DNA of 64,000 nt. Origin: Mixta gaviniae. Its GTDB lineage: Bacteria > Pseudomonadota > Gammaproteobacteria > Enterobacterales > Enterobacteriaceae. Numbering within the stretch: position 1 is the first letter of the stretch; each line of letters starts with the position of its first letter. The translations under genes and the position numbers were made by a program. Below are positions 8,217 to 16,376 of the stretch, in pieces. A model generated the notes under the pieces. It made no database searches. It was not told where the DNA came from and saw nothing but the letters and a program-made list of their open reading frames with translations. The DNA lies in contig NZ_CP026377.1 of assembly GCF_002953195.1 (NCBI RefSeq), positions 1,550,001-1,614,000 on the forward strand, in the 5' to 3' direction.

Positions 8217-10449
8217 CATTCTCCTCGCCTTCCTGAATCACCTGCACCGTCTGACGCGGCGCCCTGATACCGGCCGCGTCGAAATGTTTTTTCACCATCT
8301 CATCCAGCGCAAAACGTACCGTCCACTGCTTCAGCGGCTGGGTAGTGATCGACACGCGCACGGTAAAGGCGCGCTCGGTCAGCCCCACCAACCCGGCGAA
8401 GTTCGGCTCGCCGATCACCAGCGCGCGGATATCGTCGCGCGTCATCAGCTCTTCCACCGCAGAACGCAGCGCCGCGTTTGCCGCGTCGCTGTTTTCGCTG
8501 CGGTCGACATCGTAGTTAGCGACAAACGAGCCGATGCCGCGTACAAAGTTGGCGAAGGTGGTAATCGATGACCAGGGAATAATGTGATAGGCCCCGGTAT
8601 CCTGCCGCACCCCGACCGAGCGGATCGACATGCGCTCTACGGTGCCGGTCAGCGGGCCGATTGTGACCAGATCGCCGGTGTTCATCCCATTTTCAAACTG
8701 GATAAAGATGCCGGTGATAATGTCCTTCACCAGCGTTTGCGAACCGAAGGAGACCGCCAGGCCAAGCGCGCCGGCGCCTGCCAGCAGCGGCGCGATATTC
8801 ACGCCGATCTCCGACAGCACAATCATAATGGTGATGGTGCTGATCACCACCGCCAGCGCGTTGCGGAACAGCGTCAGCAGCGTGCGCGTACGGGCGCTTG
8901 GCATCGGGCGGCCATGAATATCAGAGGCGAGCCGGCTTTCAATCAGGCTCGCCAGCAGCGTCCAGCCCACCGCCGAGAAGAGCAGGATCATAAAGACGCG
9001 GATCAGCACGTCTACCAGCCGCTCGCCGGCACCGGCGGTTAGCCAGTACCAGAGATCAAACAGGTTCCAGGCGTTCAGTAGCAGCAGCAGCACGGCGAAG
9101 ACCGTCAGAATGCGCGCCGCTTTCAGCATAAACGAGATCCAGCCGTTGACCCTTTTCTGCAGTTCCGGATAGGTGCGGCGCAGCTCCGGCGACAGCGTAA
9201 TGGTTTTGCTGATCCAGCGCGTCAGCATGCCGGAGACCAGCGCGCCGAGGCCGATAATCACCAGGCTGCGCACCGTCGCCGACATCATAAATTTTAGGCT
9301 GCCGCCGGGGTTAAAGATAGAGAAGAAAAACAGCACGATAAAGTAGGCGCTGGCGATCCAGTGCCAGATAAAGGCGAAGGCGCGGATAAACAGTGAAAAG
9401 AAGGAGAGCGAGCGCTCTGAAAGCGCAATCAGCTCACGCTGGATGCTGTGCCGGTTATGGAAAATCAGCCACAGCGCCCAGGCGGTCATCAGCCCCATAA
9501 TCACCACGTTGATCAGCGCGCCGACCTGCACGTTGACCTGGTTCGAAACGATGGGCACCACCACCAGCAGGCCGTAGCCAATTACCCCGCTCAGCCAGCT
9601 CAGTCGGGTGTGCCAGTAGCGCGCCCGCACGTCACTGATGGGGAAGGGGCGCAGTTCAGGGTAGCGCGGACAGAAGATCAGCCGCAGCACCGCCTTAAAG
9701 AACTCAATCAGCGCAAAGGCGTTCAGAAACAGCCCTTGCTGATAGGCGATAGTGCGGCTGCCGGCGTTCAGGTTATTGCTGAGGATCTGGCCGACAAACA
9801 GCGCCAGCGCCAGTAGCAGCAGATCGATGGCGAAAGCCCCGACCAGGGTTAGCGGCAGATGCAGCCAGCTGCCGGGCTGGTTACTTTTTTGGCGCCCCCA
9901 GTGCCCCATACGCCGATAGAGCGGCGACACCATCATGCGGATTGCCCGGTAGAAGGCGAACAGCGCTATCGCCAGCATCAGAAAGTGGTTAACCGCGTTG
10001 AAAAAGGTTTTTTGATTAAAGGATTTATGCGGCGCGGAAACAATATTGTGATACAGGCGGATAAAGCTGCCGGCGAACTGGCCGCCATATTCACGCGTCA
10101 CGTCGGTGACGCTCTGCAGCACGGTTTTATCCTCCTCCTCCTCAACGCCGGGCGGCGTCAGCGTCGGCGCGGCGCTATCCGGGGAGCTGGCGGCGGCGTT
10201 GCGCAGCTGTTCGATCAGCTCCTGCCGCGACCGCTCATTCTCCAGGATGGTGGCGAGCGCGCTGTAAGCCGCCTTTTTCTCCTCTACCGTGGGGTCATGC
10301 GGAGCCGCGTCGGCGGCCGGCTGCGCTTGTTGACTGGCGACGGCGGCAGCGGGCATCGAAACCGCATGGGCTGCGGGCATCAGCAGCAAAAACAGTAAAC
10401 AGATCATTCCCTGGCGCAGGCGTAACCACGCGGCGTTCATTCCTGACAT
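8176..10449 (-). CDS. ybiO: Mechanosensitive channel YbiO (MscS family)
   Basis: Inner-membrane channel of the large MscS class that relieves osmotic downshock. A signal-like hydrophobic start (GMICLLFLLLMPAAHA) and a periplasmic Q/A/P-rich domain come first. Many transmembrane helices follow, then the MscS core with the Gly/Ala-rich pore helix AGAGALGLAVSFG, and the cytoplasmic beta domain (NGMNTGDLVTIGPLTGTVE). I choose the ATG at 10449 because GGAGAG precedes it at good spacing, giving 757 residues against about 741 in E. coli. The 3' end lies in a 46-bp tandem repeat. A TATACT -10 lies upstream at 10584-10589; E. coli ybiO is RpoS-induced. Confidence 0.93.
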   Translation of the reverse strand: MSGMNAAWLRLRQGMICLLFLLLMPAAHAVSMPAAAVASQQAQPAADAAPHDPTVEEKKAAYSALATILENERSRQELIEQLRNAAASSPDSAAPTLTPPGVEEEEDKTVLQSVTDVTREYGGQFAGSFIRLYHNIVSAPHKSFNQKTFFNAVNHFLMLAIALFAFYRAIRMMVSPLYRRMGHWGRQKSNQPGSWLHLPLTLVGAFAIDLLLLALALFVGQILSNNLNAGSRTIAYQQGLFLNAFALIEFFKAVLRLIFCPRYPELRPFPISDVRARYWHTRLSWLSGVIGYGLLVVVPIVSNQVNVQVGALINVVIMGLMTAWALWLIFHNRHSIQRELIALSERSLSFFSLFIRAFAFIWHWIASAYFIVLFFFSIFNPGGSLKFMMSATVRSLVIIGLGALVSGMLTRWISKTITLSPELRRTYPELQKRVNGWISFMLKAARILTVFAVLLLLLNAWNLFDLWYWLTAGAGERLVDVLIRVFMILLFSAVGWTLLASLIESRLASDIHGRPMPSARTRTLLTLFRNALAVVISTITIMIVLSEIGVNIAPLLAGAGALGLAVSFGSQTLVKDIITGIFIQFENGMNTGDLVTIGPLTGTVERMSIRSVGVRQDTGAYHIIPWSSITTFANFVRGIGSFVANYDVDRSENSDAANAALRSAVEELMTRDDIRALVIGEPNFAGLVGLTERAFTVRVSITTQPLKQWTVRFALDEMVKKHFDAAGIRAPRQTVQVIQEGEENAGAAAIKSLPAPE

Positions 10450-10620
10450 CTTTCTCTCCAACGGCAACAGTATCCGCAACGCATCGACTGGTTATATTTC
10501 AGGCCACATACGCGCGTCGCTTGCCGGTTATTGACCGGCGAGTGCTTACAGGAATGCGCGGCGCTGCCGCCTGAGTGGTTTAGAGTATAGACGCTGGTTT
10601 TTGCGCGAATGGTCTGAATT

Positions 10621-10735
10621 CTAAAGTAAAGCGGCAAAGCGAGGGGACTGGGCGGGAAGGGCAAAGCGGGAAGAGAGGCGCAGAGAGAAGCGAAAAGGGG
10701 TGAAACGAAAAGGGGTGAAGCGGAAAGGGAGCGAT
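10621..10735. repeat. Polypurine tract with 15-bp tandem repeats
   Basis: The + strand is almost entirely A and G for over 100 bases. Its last part is a tandem array: CGAAAAGGGGTGAAA (10691-10705), CGAAAAGGGGTGAAG (10706-10720) and a partial third unit from 10721. Earlier parts (GGGAAGGGCAAAGCGGG) look like older relatives. Confidence 0.75.
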
Positions 10736-10756
10736 GCACACAGGCTGTGCGCATAG

Positions 10757-10782
10757 AGCAGGCGGGGCACACCCCGCCTGCT
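10757..10782 (-). terminator. Hairpin behind glnQ
   Basis: Perfect 11-bp stem AGCAGGCGGGG / CCCCGCCTGCT with a 4-base loop, six bases after the glnQ stop on the minus strand. No T run follows, so it may stabilise the 3' end or stop transcription with a factor. Confidence 0.6.
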
Positions 10783-10787
10783 ACGCG

Positions 10788-11510
10788 TCAGGAGACGTGC
10801 TGGAGGAACTCGCGCAGACGCTCGCTGGGCGGGTTGCTGATCAGGGTATCGGGATCGCCATCTTCAGCGATACGGCCTTTATCGATAAAGATCAGGCGCG
10901 ACGCCACCTGCCGGGCGAAGCCGACTTCATGGGTCACGATAACCATCGTCATCCCTTCTTCCGCCAGGTCCTGCATCACCTTCAGCACTTCGTGGCGCAG
11001 CTCCGGATCGAGCGCAGAGGTCGGCTCATCAAACAGCATCATCTTCGGCTTCACCGCCAGCGCGCGCGCAATGGCCACGCGCTGCTGCTGGCCGCCCGAC
11101 AGCTCGGACGGATAGTGATGGGCGCGCTCGGCGAGGCCAACCTTGCCCAGCAACGCTTTCGCCAGCTGGTGGGCCGCCTCTTTTTTTGCGCCGCGTACGC
11201 GGATCGGACCGAACGCCACATTGTCCAGCGCGGTCATCTGCGGGAACAGATGAAACTGCTGGAAAACCATGCCCGCTTCCTGACGAATCAAACGCTCATC
11301 AACTTTCGGGTCATTGACCTTCAGCCCGTCGACGATCAGATCGCCACTGGTGATCTCTTCCAGCTTGTTGATGCAGCGCAGCAGAGTCGATTTGCCGGAG
11401 CCGGACGGCCCGATAATCACGACCACTTCGCCCTGGTTAATCTTCAGATCGATATTGTGCAGCACCTGGGTTTGGCCAAAGTGCTTGGAGACGTTTTTAA
11501 ATTCAATCAC
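10788..11510 (-). CDS. glnQ: Glutamine ABC transporter ATP-binding protein
   Basis: ATPase of the GlnHPQ glutamine importer, on the cytoplasmic face of the inner membrane. Walker A is GPSGSGKST (34-42), followed by the Q-loop VFQQFHLFP, signature LSGGQQQR, Walker B MMLFDEP and H-loop THE. At 240 residues it has the E. coli length and near-identical sequence. Its ATG overlaps the glnP stop by four bases (ATGA), showing translational coupling. It is the last gene of glnHPQ; a strong hairpin follows at 10757-10782. Confidence 0.97.
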   Translation of the reverse strand: MIEFKNVSKHFGQTQVLHNIDLKINQGEVVVIIGPSGSGKSTLLRCINKLEEITSGDLIVDGLKVNDPKVDERLIRQEAGMVFQQFHLFPQMTALDNVAFGPIRVRGAKKEAAHQLAKALLGKVGLAERAHHYPSELSGGQQQRVAIARALAVKPKMMLFDEPTSALDPELRHEVLKVMQDLAEEGMTMVIVTHEVGFARQVASRLIFIDKGRIAEDGDPDTLISNPPSERLREFLQHVS

Positions 11511-12166
11511 AGGATTTTCATCCTTTTTTCAAGGCGACGCAGCACGAAGCTTAACACCAGCGTAATGACCAGATAGATAACCGCGACCGCGCTCCAGATC
11601 TCCAGCGCGCGAAAGTTACCGGCGATAATTTCCTGACCCTGACGCGTCAGTTCGGCCACGCCGATGACGATAAACAGAGAAGTATCTTTAATGCTGACGA
11701 TCCACTGGTTGCCCAGCGGCGGCAGCATGCGGCGCAGCGCCAACGGCATAATAACGTAACGCAGCGTTTCCCGACGCGACAGGCCGAGCGCCAGACCCGC
11801 TTCGCGGAAGCCTTTATTGATCGACAGCACGGCGCCACGGGTGATCTCCGCGATATAAGCGCCGGAGTTGATCACAATGGTCACTACCGCAGCGGTAAAG
11901 GGATCGATGCGCAGATCGGGAAAGGCCATCGGCAGGGCGAAGTAGATAAACATCACCTGTACCACGATCGGCGTGCCGCGGATCAGCTCAATAAAAACCA
12001 GCGCGAGATTGTTGGTCAGCCAGCCGCCGTAGGCGCGGGCGAAGCCGGCGATAACGCCGATAACCAGCCCGCCTACCAGACCGAGGACTGAAATAATCAG
12101 GGTCATTTTGGCCCCTTCCAGCAGGAGGGGAAGGGCTGGCCAGATGACGCTCCAGTCAAATTCCAT
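11507..12166 (-). CDS. glnP: Glutamine ABC transporter permease
   Basis: Inner-membrane permease of the HisM family, 219 residues. It has several hydrophobic helices and the EAA loop ([22 protein letters not shown] in part: [14 protein letters not shown]), which docks on GlnQ. It transfers glutamine delivered by GlnH. The gene follows glnH after a 95-bp gap holding a 22-bp perfect palindrome, and its stop overlaps the glnQ start. The middle position in the operon is the same as in E. coli. Confidence 0.97.
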   Translation of the reverse strand: MEFDWSVIWPALPLLLEGAKMTLIISVLGLVGGLVIGVIAGFARAYGGWLTNNLALVFIELIRGTPIVVQVMFIYFALPMAFPDLRIDPFTAAVVTIVINSGAYIAEITRGAVLSINKGFREAGLALGLSRRETLRYVIMPLALRRMLPPLGNQWIVSIKDTSLFIVIGVAELTRQGQEIIAGNFRALEIWSAVAVIYLVITLVLSFVLRRLEKRMKIL

Positions 12167-12212
12167 GGTGTTTTCTCCGGAAAATATCCGTCATTGTTGC
12201 AATAGGTAAACG

Positions 12213-12234
12213 CAGGGATGCCGCGGCATCCCTG
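12213..12234 (-). other. glnH-glnP intercistronic hairpin (22-bp perfect palindrome)
   Basis: CAGGGATGCC-GC-GGCATCCCTG is fully self-complementary. It sits between the gene for the abundant binding protein and the permease gene. Such hairpins commonly protect the upstream message and lower downstream expression; that role is inferred here. Confidence 0.65.
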
Positions 12235-12261
12235 ACGTGTTAAGCGCCTTCAGGCCTGGGG

Positions 12262-13008
12262 TTATTTAGGTTCGCTGCCGAACCATTTTTTATAGATGGT
12301 GTTGTAGGTACCGTTGTCGCGCAGGGTTTTCAGTGCGCCGTTGATCTTCTCGCGCAGGTCGTCGCTGCCTTTCGGCAGCGCAATGCCATACTGTTGCGCC
12401 TCAATCGATTCGCCTACCGCTTTAAACTGACCGCGGCCGGCGGTATGAATGAAGTAGAGGATATTCGGCGTATCGTGCAGCACGCCATCCGCGCGATTGG
12501 TAGCCAGCTCCATATAGGCGTTGTCGATATTCGGGAACTGACGCAGGTCTTTGGTTTTGATATGCGCTTTCGCATAGTCGACCGAGCCGGTACCGCTCTT
12601 CACCGCCACCACTTTACCGTTCAGATCGTTGATGCTCTTCACGTCATTATTGTTCGCTTTCACCATCACCAGCAGGCCGCTTTTATAGTAGCCGTCGGAG
12701 AAGTCGATCGCTTTTTTACGTTCTTCGGTAATGGTGATGCCCGCCAGCGCCAGATCGACGTTGCGGGTCTGCAGCGCCGGAATGATGCCGCTGAAGTCCA
12801 TCGGCTTCAGGCTGTAGGAGAGGTTCAGCTGTTTTGCGATGGCGTCCCATAAATCGATATCGAAGCCGACATATTTGTCGCCCTGTTTGAATTCAAACGG
12901 AACGAACGCTGTATCGGTGGCCACCACCAGCGGCTTCTCCGCCGCCGTGGAGGAGACGGCGAAGGTCAGCGCTAAAGCGGCAAGGGAAAGCTTAAAAACA
13001 GACTTCAT
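12262..13008 (-). CDS. glnH: Glutamine-binding periplasmic protein
   Basis: Substrate-binding protein that captures glutamine in the periplasm and delivers it to GlnPQ. A signal peptide ([22 protein letters not shown]) precedes the mature start [10 protein letters not shown]. The family segments [15 protein letters not shown] and [20 protein letters not shown] are clear. Two ATGs are adjacent. I take the second (13008) because it gives MKSVFK and 248 residues, matching E. coli; the first would add one Met. It is the first gene of the operon, behind a sigma-54-type promoter and NtrC sites. Confidence 0.96.
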   Translation of the reverse strand: MKSVFKLSLAALALTFAVSSTAAEKPLVVATDTAFVPFEFKQGDKYVGFDIDLWDAIAKQLNLSYSLKPMDFSGIIPALQTRNVDLALAGITITEERKKAIDFSDGYYKSGLLVMVKANNNDVKSINDLNGKVVAVKSGTGSVDYAKAHIKTKDLRQFPNIDNAYMELATNRADGVLHDTPNILYFIHTAGRGQFKAVGESIEAQQYGIALPKGSDDLREKINGALKTLRDNGTYNTIYKKWFGSEPK

Positions 13009-13064
13009 CATTTTATCCTTATTACCGATGCGACGCGCGATGCGCCGCTATTGCCCGGGGTCAT

Positions 13065-13082
13065 ATGAAAAATCTATGCCAA
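13065..13082 (-). promoter_or_regulatory. Sigma-54-type promoter of glnHPQ (glnHp2-like)
   Basis: On the minus strand TTGGCATAGATTTTTCAT resembles TGGCAC-N5-TTGC, with a good -24 element and a weak -12 (TTTC instead of TTGC). It lies about 60 bp upstream of the glnH ATG and about 70-120 bp downstream of the NtrC-like sites. A sigma-54 promoter controls glnH in E. coli. Confidence 0.65.
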
Positions 13083-13153
13083 TTTTTCTTTAGCAGTGGA
13101 AACAAGCGGTTAACCGGCGGAAACGGCCCGTTGTTTCAGATTATTCTGCTGTT

Positions 13154-13199
13154 GCACCAAATTGGTGATCTAAATTGGTGCATTGCAACATGCTGGTGC
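13154..13199 (-). promoter_or_regulatory. NtrC enhancer sites upstream of glnH
   Basis: Two sites fit GCACC-N4-TGGTGC: GCACC-AAAT-TGGTGA (13154-13168) and GCAAC-ATGC-TGGTGC (13185-13199). They are 31 bp apart, about three helical turns. An extra half site TGGTGC lies between them at 13176-13181. The distance from the sigma-54-type promoter fits an enhancer. Confidence 0.75.
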
Positions 13200-13294
13200 A
13201 AGGGCGCGTAAAAGATTGAGCCTGAAAATCGTGGAAAGGGGAACGAAAAAGTAAGGAAAGTGTTAAATAAATCATAAAGTGATAACAAAAAAGC

Positions 13295-13323
13295 AAAAAA
13301 AAACGGATGGCGTATGCCATCCG
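13295..13323 (-). terminator. Rho-independent terminator of dps
   Basis: Stem CGGATGGC / GCCATCCG (13304-13311, 13316-13323) with a 4-base loop. On the minus strand it is followed by nine T (the A run 13295-13303). It starts about 30 bases after the dps stop. Confidence 0.93.
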
Positions 13324-13354
13324 CTTTTAACGCTTAACCCACGTTCAAGGTCGG

Positions 13355-13858
13355 TTATTCGATATTGGATTCGATAAACCACAGGAATTTATCCAGGTCA
13401 CGCGAAGCGGCGGTGAAGATATCCGCTGTGTCTTCGTCGTTCACTTCGCTCACCGCTTTACGCACGTCGTTCGCTACCAGGCCGTAGCGGTCCGCCAGCG
13501 CTTTCAGGTGATCCTGCACGCTGTGAATGTTCAGCGGATAGCTCTGCAGCGGCGTTTTATCAGCCACTACCTGCGCGGTACCCAGCGCAACGCCGCCCAG
13601 CTGTACAACACGCTCTGCCATCGTGTCCTGGTGATCGGTAATCGCGGTACGGAAGCCGTCCAGCATTTCATGTACACCGATAAAGTTAGCGCCACGCATG
13701 TTCCAGTGCGCCTGTTTAGTGATCAGCGACAGGTCGATAAATTCGACAACCAGACGATTAAGTACCTCGATGGTGGCTTTTTTCTCACTCTCTGCCACGT
13801 CGTTACGGGTGTAGATCAGATCGGAAGATTTCGTTTTAACCAGTTTTGCGGTACTCAT
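13355..13858 (-). CDS. dps: DNA-binding ferritin-like protein Dps
   Basis: Starvation and oxidative-stress protein that forms dodecamers, coats DNA and oxidises iron with peroxide. The ferroxidase ligands H51, H63, D67, D78 and E82 are all present in [18 protein letters not shown] and DHQDTMAE. The Lys-containing N-terminus ([11 protein letters not shown]) binds DNA. Two ATGs are adjacent; the second (13858) gives MSTAKLVK and 167 residues as in E. coli. A TGCTATACTTAAT extended -10 lies upstream, nearly identical to the E. coli stationary-phase dps promoter. Confidence 0.97.
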   Translation of the reverse strand: MSTAKLVKTKSSDLIYTRNDVAESEKKATIEVLNRLVVEFIDLSLITKQAHWNMRGANFIGVHEMLDGFRTAITDHQDTMAERVVQLGGVALGTAQVVADKTPLQSYPLNIHSVQDHLKALADRYGLVANDVRKAVSEVNDEDTADIFTAASRDLDKFLWFIESNIE

Positions 13859-13900
13859 CATTAATATCCTCTAATGTCGTATGTCCTAATTAAGCACGGG

Positions 13901-13913
13901 ATTAAGTATAGCA
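13901..13913 (-). promoter_or_regulatory. dps promoter (-10 region)
   Basis: Minus strand TGCTATACTTAAT, an extended -10 of sigma-S/sigma-70 type, about 45 bases before the dps start, without a good -35. This matches the RpoS- and IHF/OxyR-dependent E. coli promoter as I recall it. The rest of the gap to the rhtA hairpin at 14189 is AT-rich and shows nothing further. Confidence 0.7.
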
Positions 13914-14188
13914 CCGGATTTTCAGCCTGCAGGGAAGTTGCTGCCTATCGAACGAATAGCGTTTATCGAATTGCCTGCAAAGGGATTTTTTTATTGCCGC
14001 CGCGCGCAAGCCGCGGGCGGTAAATAAGAAGGGCGGCGGTGTAATTATCTAACTGTATGAAATTATTGGATTTAACAGGATGGGTGTTTCTGTGTAATGT
14101 AATTGATAATTAATCTTATAAAGTTTAACAAAATATCACTGCGCCGCCAGCTGCACGCTTAGTCAAAATAAGCGGGAATAAACGAATG

Positions 14189-14220
14189 CTTATTCAGTCT
14201 GTTGAGTCAGACTGAATAAG
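14189..14220 (-). terminator. Perfect hairpin behind rhtA
   Basis: A 13-bp perfect stem CTTATTCAGTCTG / CAGACTGAATAAG with a six-base loop starts 15 bases after the rhtA stop. The following minus-strand bases (CATTCGTTTATT) are only moderately T-rich, so termination may be partial. Confidence 0.65.
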
Positions 14221-14235
14221 AATAATCGCAGAAAA

Positions 14236-15147
14236 TTATTCGGCCGGTTCACCCGAAGGCGCCACCGAAGCGCCGCGCGGCCGGCTGGTTAGAGTGGATC
14301 CCGCCGAGGCCAGCACAATCGCCAGCAGCCCCAGCCACTGCATCAGGTTCAGCGACTCGCCTAAAAACAGCATGCCAGAGAGGGCGGCCATCGCGGGCTC
14401 CAGACTCATCAGGGTGCCGAAGGTGCGCGCCGGCAAGCGTGTCAGCGCCACCATCTCCAGCGAATAGGGCAGCGCGGTGGAAAGAATGGCGACCGCCAGC
14501 GCAATCGGCAGTAGCGAGAGCTGCCAGATGCCCTCAGCGGCAAACGCGACGCCCAGCGGCACGAAAATAACCGCAGCGATAATCGAGCCCATCGCTACCG
14601 TCGCCGGTCCGTGATCGGCACCGGCGCGCTGCCCCGCCAGGATATAGATCGCCCAGCAGGCGCCCGCGCCGACCGCCAGCGCCGCGCCCAGCGGATCGAC
14701 ATGGCTGAGGCTGTGGCCCAGCGGCAGCAGCCACCATAGCCCCAGCACCGCCAGCAGCACCCAGATAAAATCGCTGGCGCGCCGCGAGCCGAACAGCGCC
14801 AGCGACAGCGGGCCGGTGAACTCCAGCGCCACCGCCACGCCCAGCGGTACGGTACGAATAGAAAGATAGAACAGGTAGTTCATCGCTCCTAACGCCAGCC
14901 CGTAGAAAATCAGCGCTTTACGCTGTTGCGCAGTAAAGCGTAGCCGCCAGGGTTTGAAAATCAGGCTCAGAATCAACGTGCCGATGCCAAGACGCAGCGC
15001 GGTGATGCCGGTAGCGCCAGCGCTGGGGAACAACGACTTCGCCAGCGCCGCGCCGCCCTGAATGGAAGTCATCGCCACCAGTAAGACGATAACCGGCAAC
15101 AGCGTTTGTGATGATGTGAGCGTGGTCTGAAAAGAGCGGAAAGACAT
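14236..15147 (-). CDS. rhtA: Threonine/homoserine exporter RhtA
   Basis: Inner-membrane exporter of the EamA/DMT superfamily with about ten transmembrane helices in two repeats. Family segments are VILLVAMTSIQGGAALAKS, FFKPWRLRF-like FKPWRLRF, and VPLGVAVALEFTGPL. The ATG at 15147 gives 303 residues, close to the E. coli length. An upstream ATG in the same frame would add a tail absent from the family. The neighbour order dps-rhtA-ompX is the E. coli order. A perfect hairpin follows the stop. Confidence 0.94.
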   Translation of the reverse strand: MSFRSFQTTLTSSQTLLPVIVLLVAMTSIQGGAALAKSLFPSAGATGITALRLGIGTLILSLIFKPWRLRFTAQQRKALIFYGLALGAMNYLFYLSIRTVPLGVAVALEFTGPLSLALFGSRRASDFIWVLLAVLGLWWLLPLGHSLSHVDPLGAALAVGAGACWAIYILAGQRAGADHGPATVAMGSIIAAVIFVPLGVAFAAEGIWQLSLLPIALAVAILSTALPYSLEMVALTRLPARTFGTLMSLEPAMAALSGMLFLGESLNLMQWLGLLAIVLASAGSTLTSRPRGASVAPSGEPAE

Positions 15148-15539
15148 CCTGTAACCTGCCTTAAGGATCCATCGAAAGAGAATGAATCGACAGTGTACCG
15201 TTGAGGGCATAAAAGGTCAGCGGCGTAAGAAAATTTTGCCGTTTGGGTAAAAATTTTTTCTGGTGAGGGTGGCGTTTTTTTCGCCAGTGAGGCCGTTTTT
15301 ACGTAAAGAAGTGTCAGATTTATTTAAGAACTATCTTAATGAACCTTTTTTTGATCGTCTGCAAGCGGGGCGGTGAAACGGGAAATTCATAAGAAAAAAG
15401 AATGACCTGCGTTAATTCATTAACTTTCTGTTACACCAAACTCTCTGTTAGACAATGATTTCGAGGCAGAGTTTCCCGCTGAGTTTTGTTATATTTTCAG
15501 CGTTGTCAGGAGAGAAGTACTATCACATTTGAGGTGGTT
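15148..15539 (+). promoter_or_regulatory. rhtA/ompX intergenic region with ompX promoter and CyaR-pairing leader
   Basis: A -10 TATATT lies at 15490-15495, some 45 bases before the ompX ATG; the -35 is weak. The ribosome-binding segment GAGGTGGTT (15531-15539) is complementary to the AACCACCTC loop of the sRNA CyaR, a known ompX repressor in E. coli and Salmonella. The remainder is AT-rich and shows no gene. Confidence 0.55.
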
Positions 15540-16052
15540 ATGAAAAAAATTGCATGTCTTTCAGCACTGGCTTGTGTACTGGCAGTTACTGCCGGTTCCG
15601 CAATGGCGCAAAGCACCGTTACTGGCGGTTACGCTCAGAGCGATATGCAGGGCGTTGCGAACAAAGCTAACGGCTTCAACCTGAAATATCGTTACGAAGA
15701 CGGTTCTAACCCGCTGGGTTGGATCGGTTCTTTCACCTACACCGAGAAAGATCGTAGCGAAGATGGCTTTTACAACAAAGGCCAGTACTACAGCATCACC
15801 GGTGGTCCGGCTTACCGTTTCAACGACTGGGCGAGCATCTACGGCGTAGTAGGTATCGGCTACGGTAAATTCCAGCAGAACGAGCAGGCTGTACGTAACA
15901 AAACTGACTCCAGCGATGTTGGTTTCTCTTACGGCGCTGGTCTGCAGTTCAACCCGTATGAAAACTTCGCTATCGACGTAGGTTACGAGCAGAGCCGTAT
16001 CCGCAGCGTTGACGTTGGCACCTGGATCGCAGGCGTCGGCTACAGCTTCTAA
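15540..16052 (+). CDS. ompX: Outer membrane protein X
   Basis: Eight-stranded outer-membrane barrel of the Ail/Lom/OmpX family. A signal peptide (MKKIACLSALACVLAVTAG, ending AMA) is cleaved before QSTVTGGYAQSD. Alternating aromatic strands and the final strand ending in Phe (AGVGYSF) mark an OMP recognised by the BAM complex. ATG at 15540 follows GAGGTGGTT, giving 170 residues. Codons are less GC-biased than those of neighbours, as is usual for a highly expressed gene. A strong terminator follows. The CyaR-type pairing site in the leader suggests sRNA control. Confidence 0.97.
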   Translation: MKKIACLSALACVLAVTAGSAMAQSTVTGGYAQSDMQGVANKANGFNLKYRYEDGSNPLGWIGSFTYTEKDRSEDGFYNKGQYYSITGGPAYRFNDWASIYGVVGIGYGKFQQNEQAVRNKTDSSDVGFSYGAGLQFNPYENFAIDVGYEQSRIRSVDVGTWIAGVGYSF

Positions 16053-16073
16053 TCTTGCCGCAGGCAGGATAAC

Positions 16074-16103
16074 AAAAACGGCCCTTCAGGGGGCCGTTTT
16101 TTT
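16074..16103 (+). terminator. Rho-independent terminator of ompX
   Basis: ACGGCCC stem with GGGCCGT, short loop, followed by seven T and preceded by a run of A, about 25 bases after the ompX stop. The A run could also stop the opposing small-gene transcript. Confidence 0.93.
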
Positions 16104-16147
16104 ATGGGCGCGATTCGCAACCTGCGCGTTTTCAGATAATGCCCGTA

Positions 16148-16363
16148 TCAGCAGCGCGGGCTGGCGTCGGCCGGGCCGCGCCAGATCAGGCGCGGACAGC
16201 GCCCGGTTTCCGCGCAGCCGCCGGTCAGCATTTCCAGCAGGGCCAGGCGCAGGCGAAAAGGCGAGCGCGTCAGCAGACAGAGCATTCCCTTCCAGCCGGC
16301 ATCCGCCTGGCGCATGCGCGGAACACATTTGCCACAGTCAAGGCAGCGTTTCATTGTGTTCAT
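16148..16363 (-). CDS. mntS: MntS-like small protein, extended and cysteine-rich
   Basis: 71-residue protein read away from mntR. The beginning MNTMKRC and the core SPFRLRLALLEML (34-46) parallel the E. coli manganese chaperone/MntP inhibitor MntS (MNEFKRC, SPFKVRLMLLSML). Between them lies an extra segment of about 20 residues with CLDCGKC (7-13), and the tail holds more cysteines, seven in total. E. coli MntS is 42 residues. ATG at 16363 follows GGAGG at ideal spacing. It is 13 bases behind a 25-codon gene and shares its promoter with an MntR box, so Mn-repressed expression is expected. The homology call rests on short motifs. Confidence 0.7.
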   Translation of the reverse strand: MNTMKRCLDCGKCVPRMRQADAGWKGMLCLLTRSPFRLRLALLEMLTGGCAETGRCPRLIWRGPADASPRC

Positions 16364-16376
16364 GGAGACCTCCGGT

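Larger units (their letters stand above)
10450..10787. other. ybiO/glnQ intergenic region: promoter-like element, polypurine tract, hairpin
   Basis: No gene is seen. From ybiO outwards it contains a possible minus-strand -10 (TATACT, 10584-10589) with no good -35, then a purine-rich stretch (about 10621-10735) with 15-bp repeats, then the hairpin behind glnQ. Confidence 0.5.
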
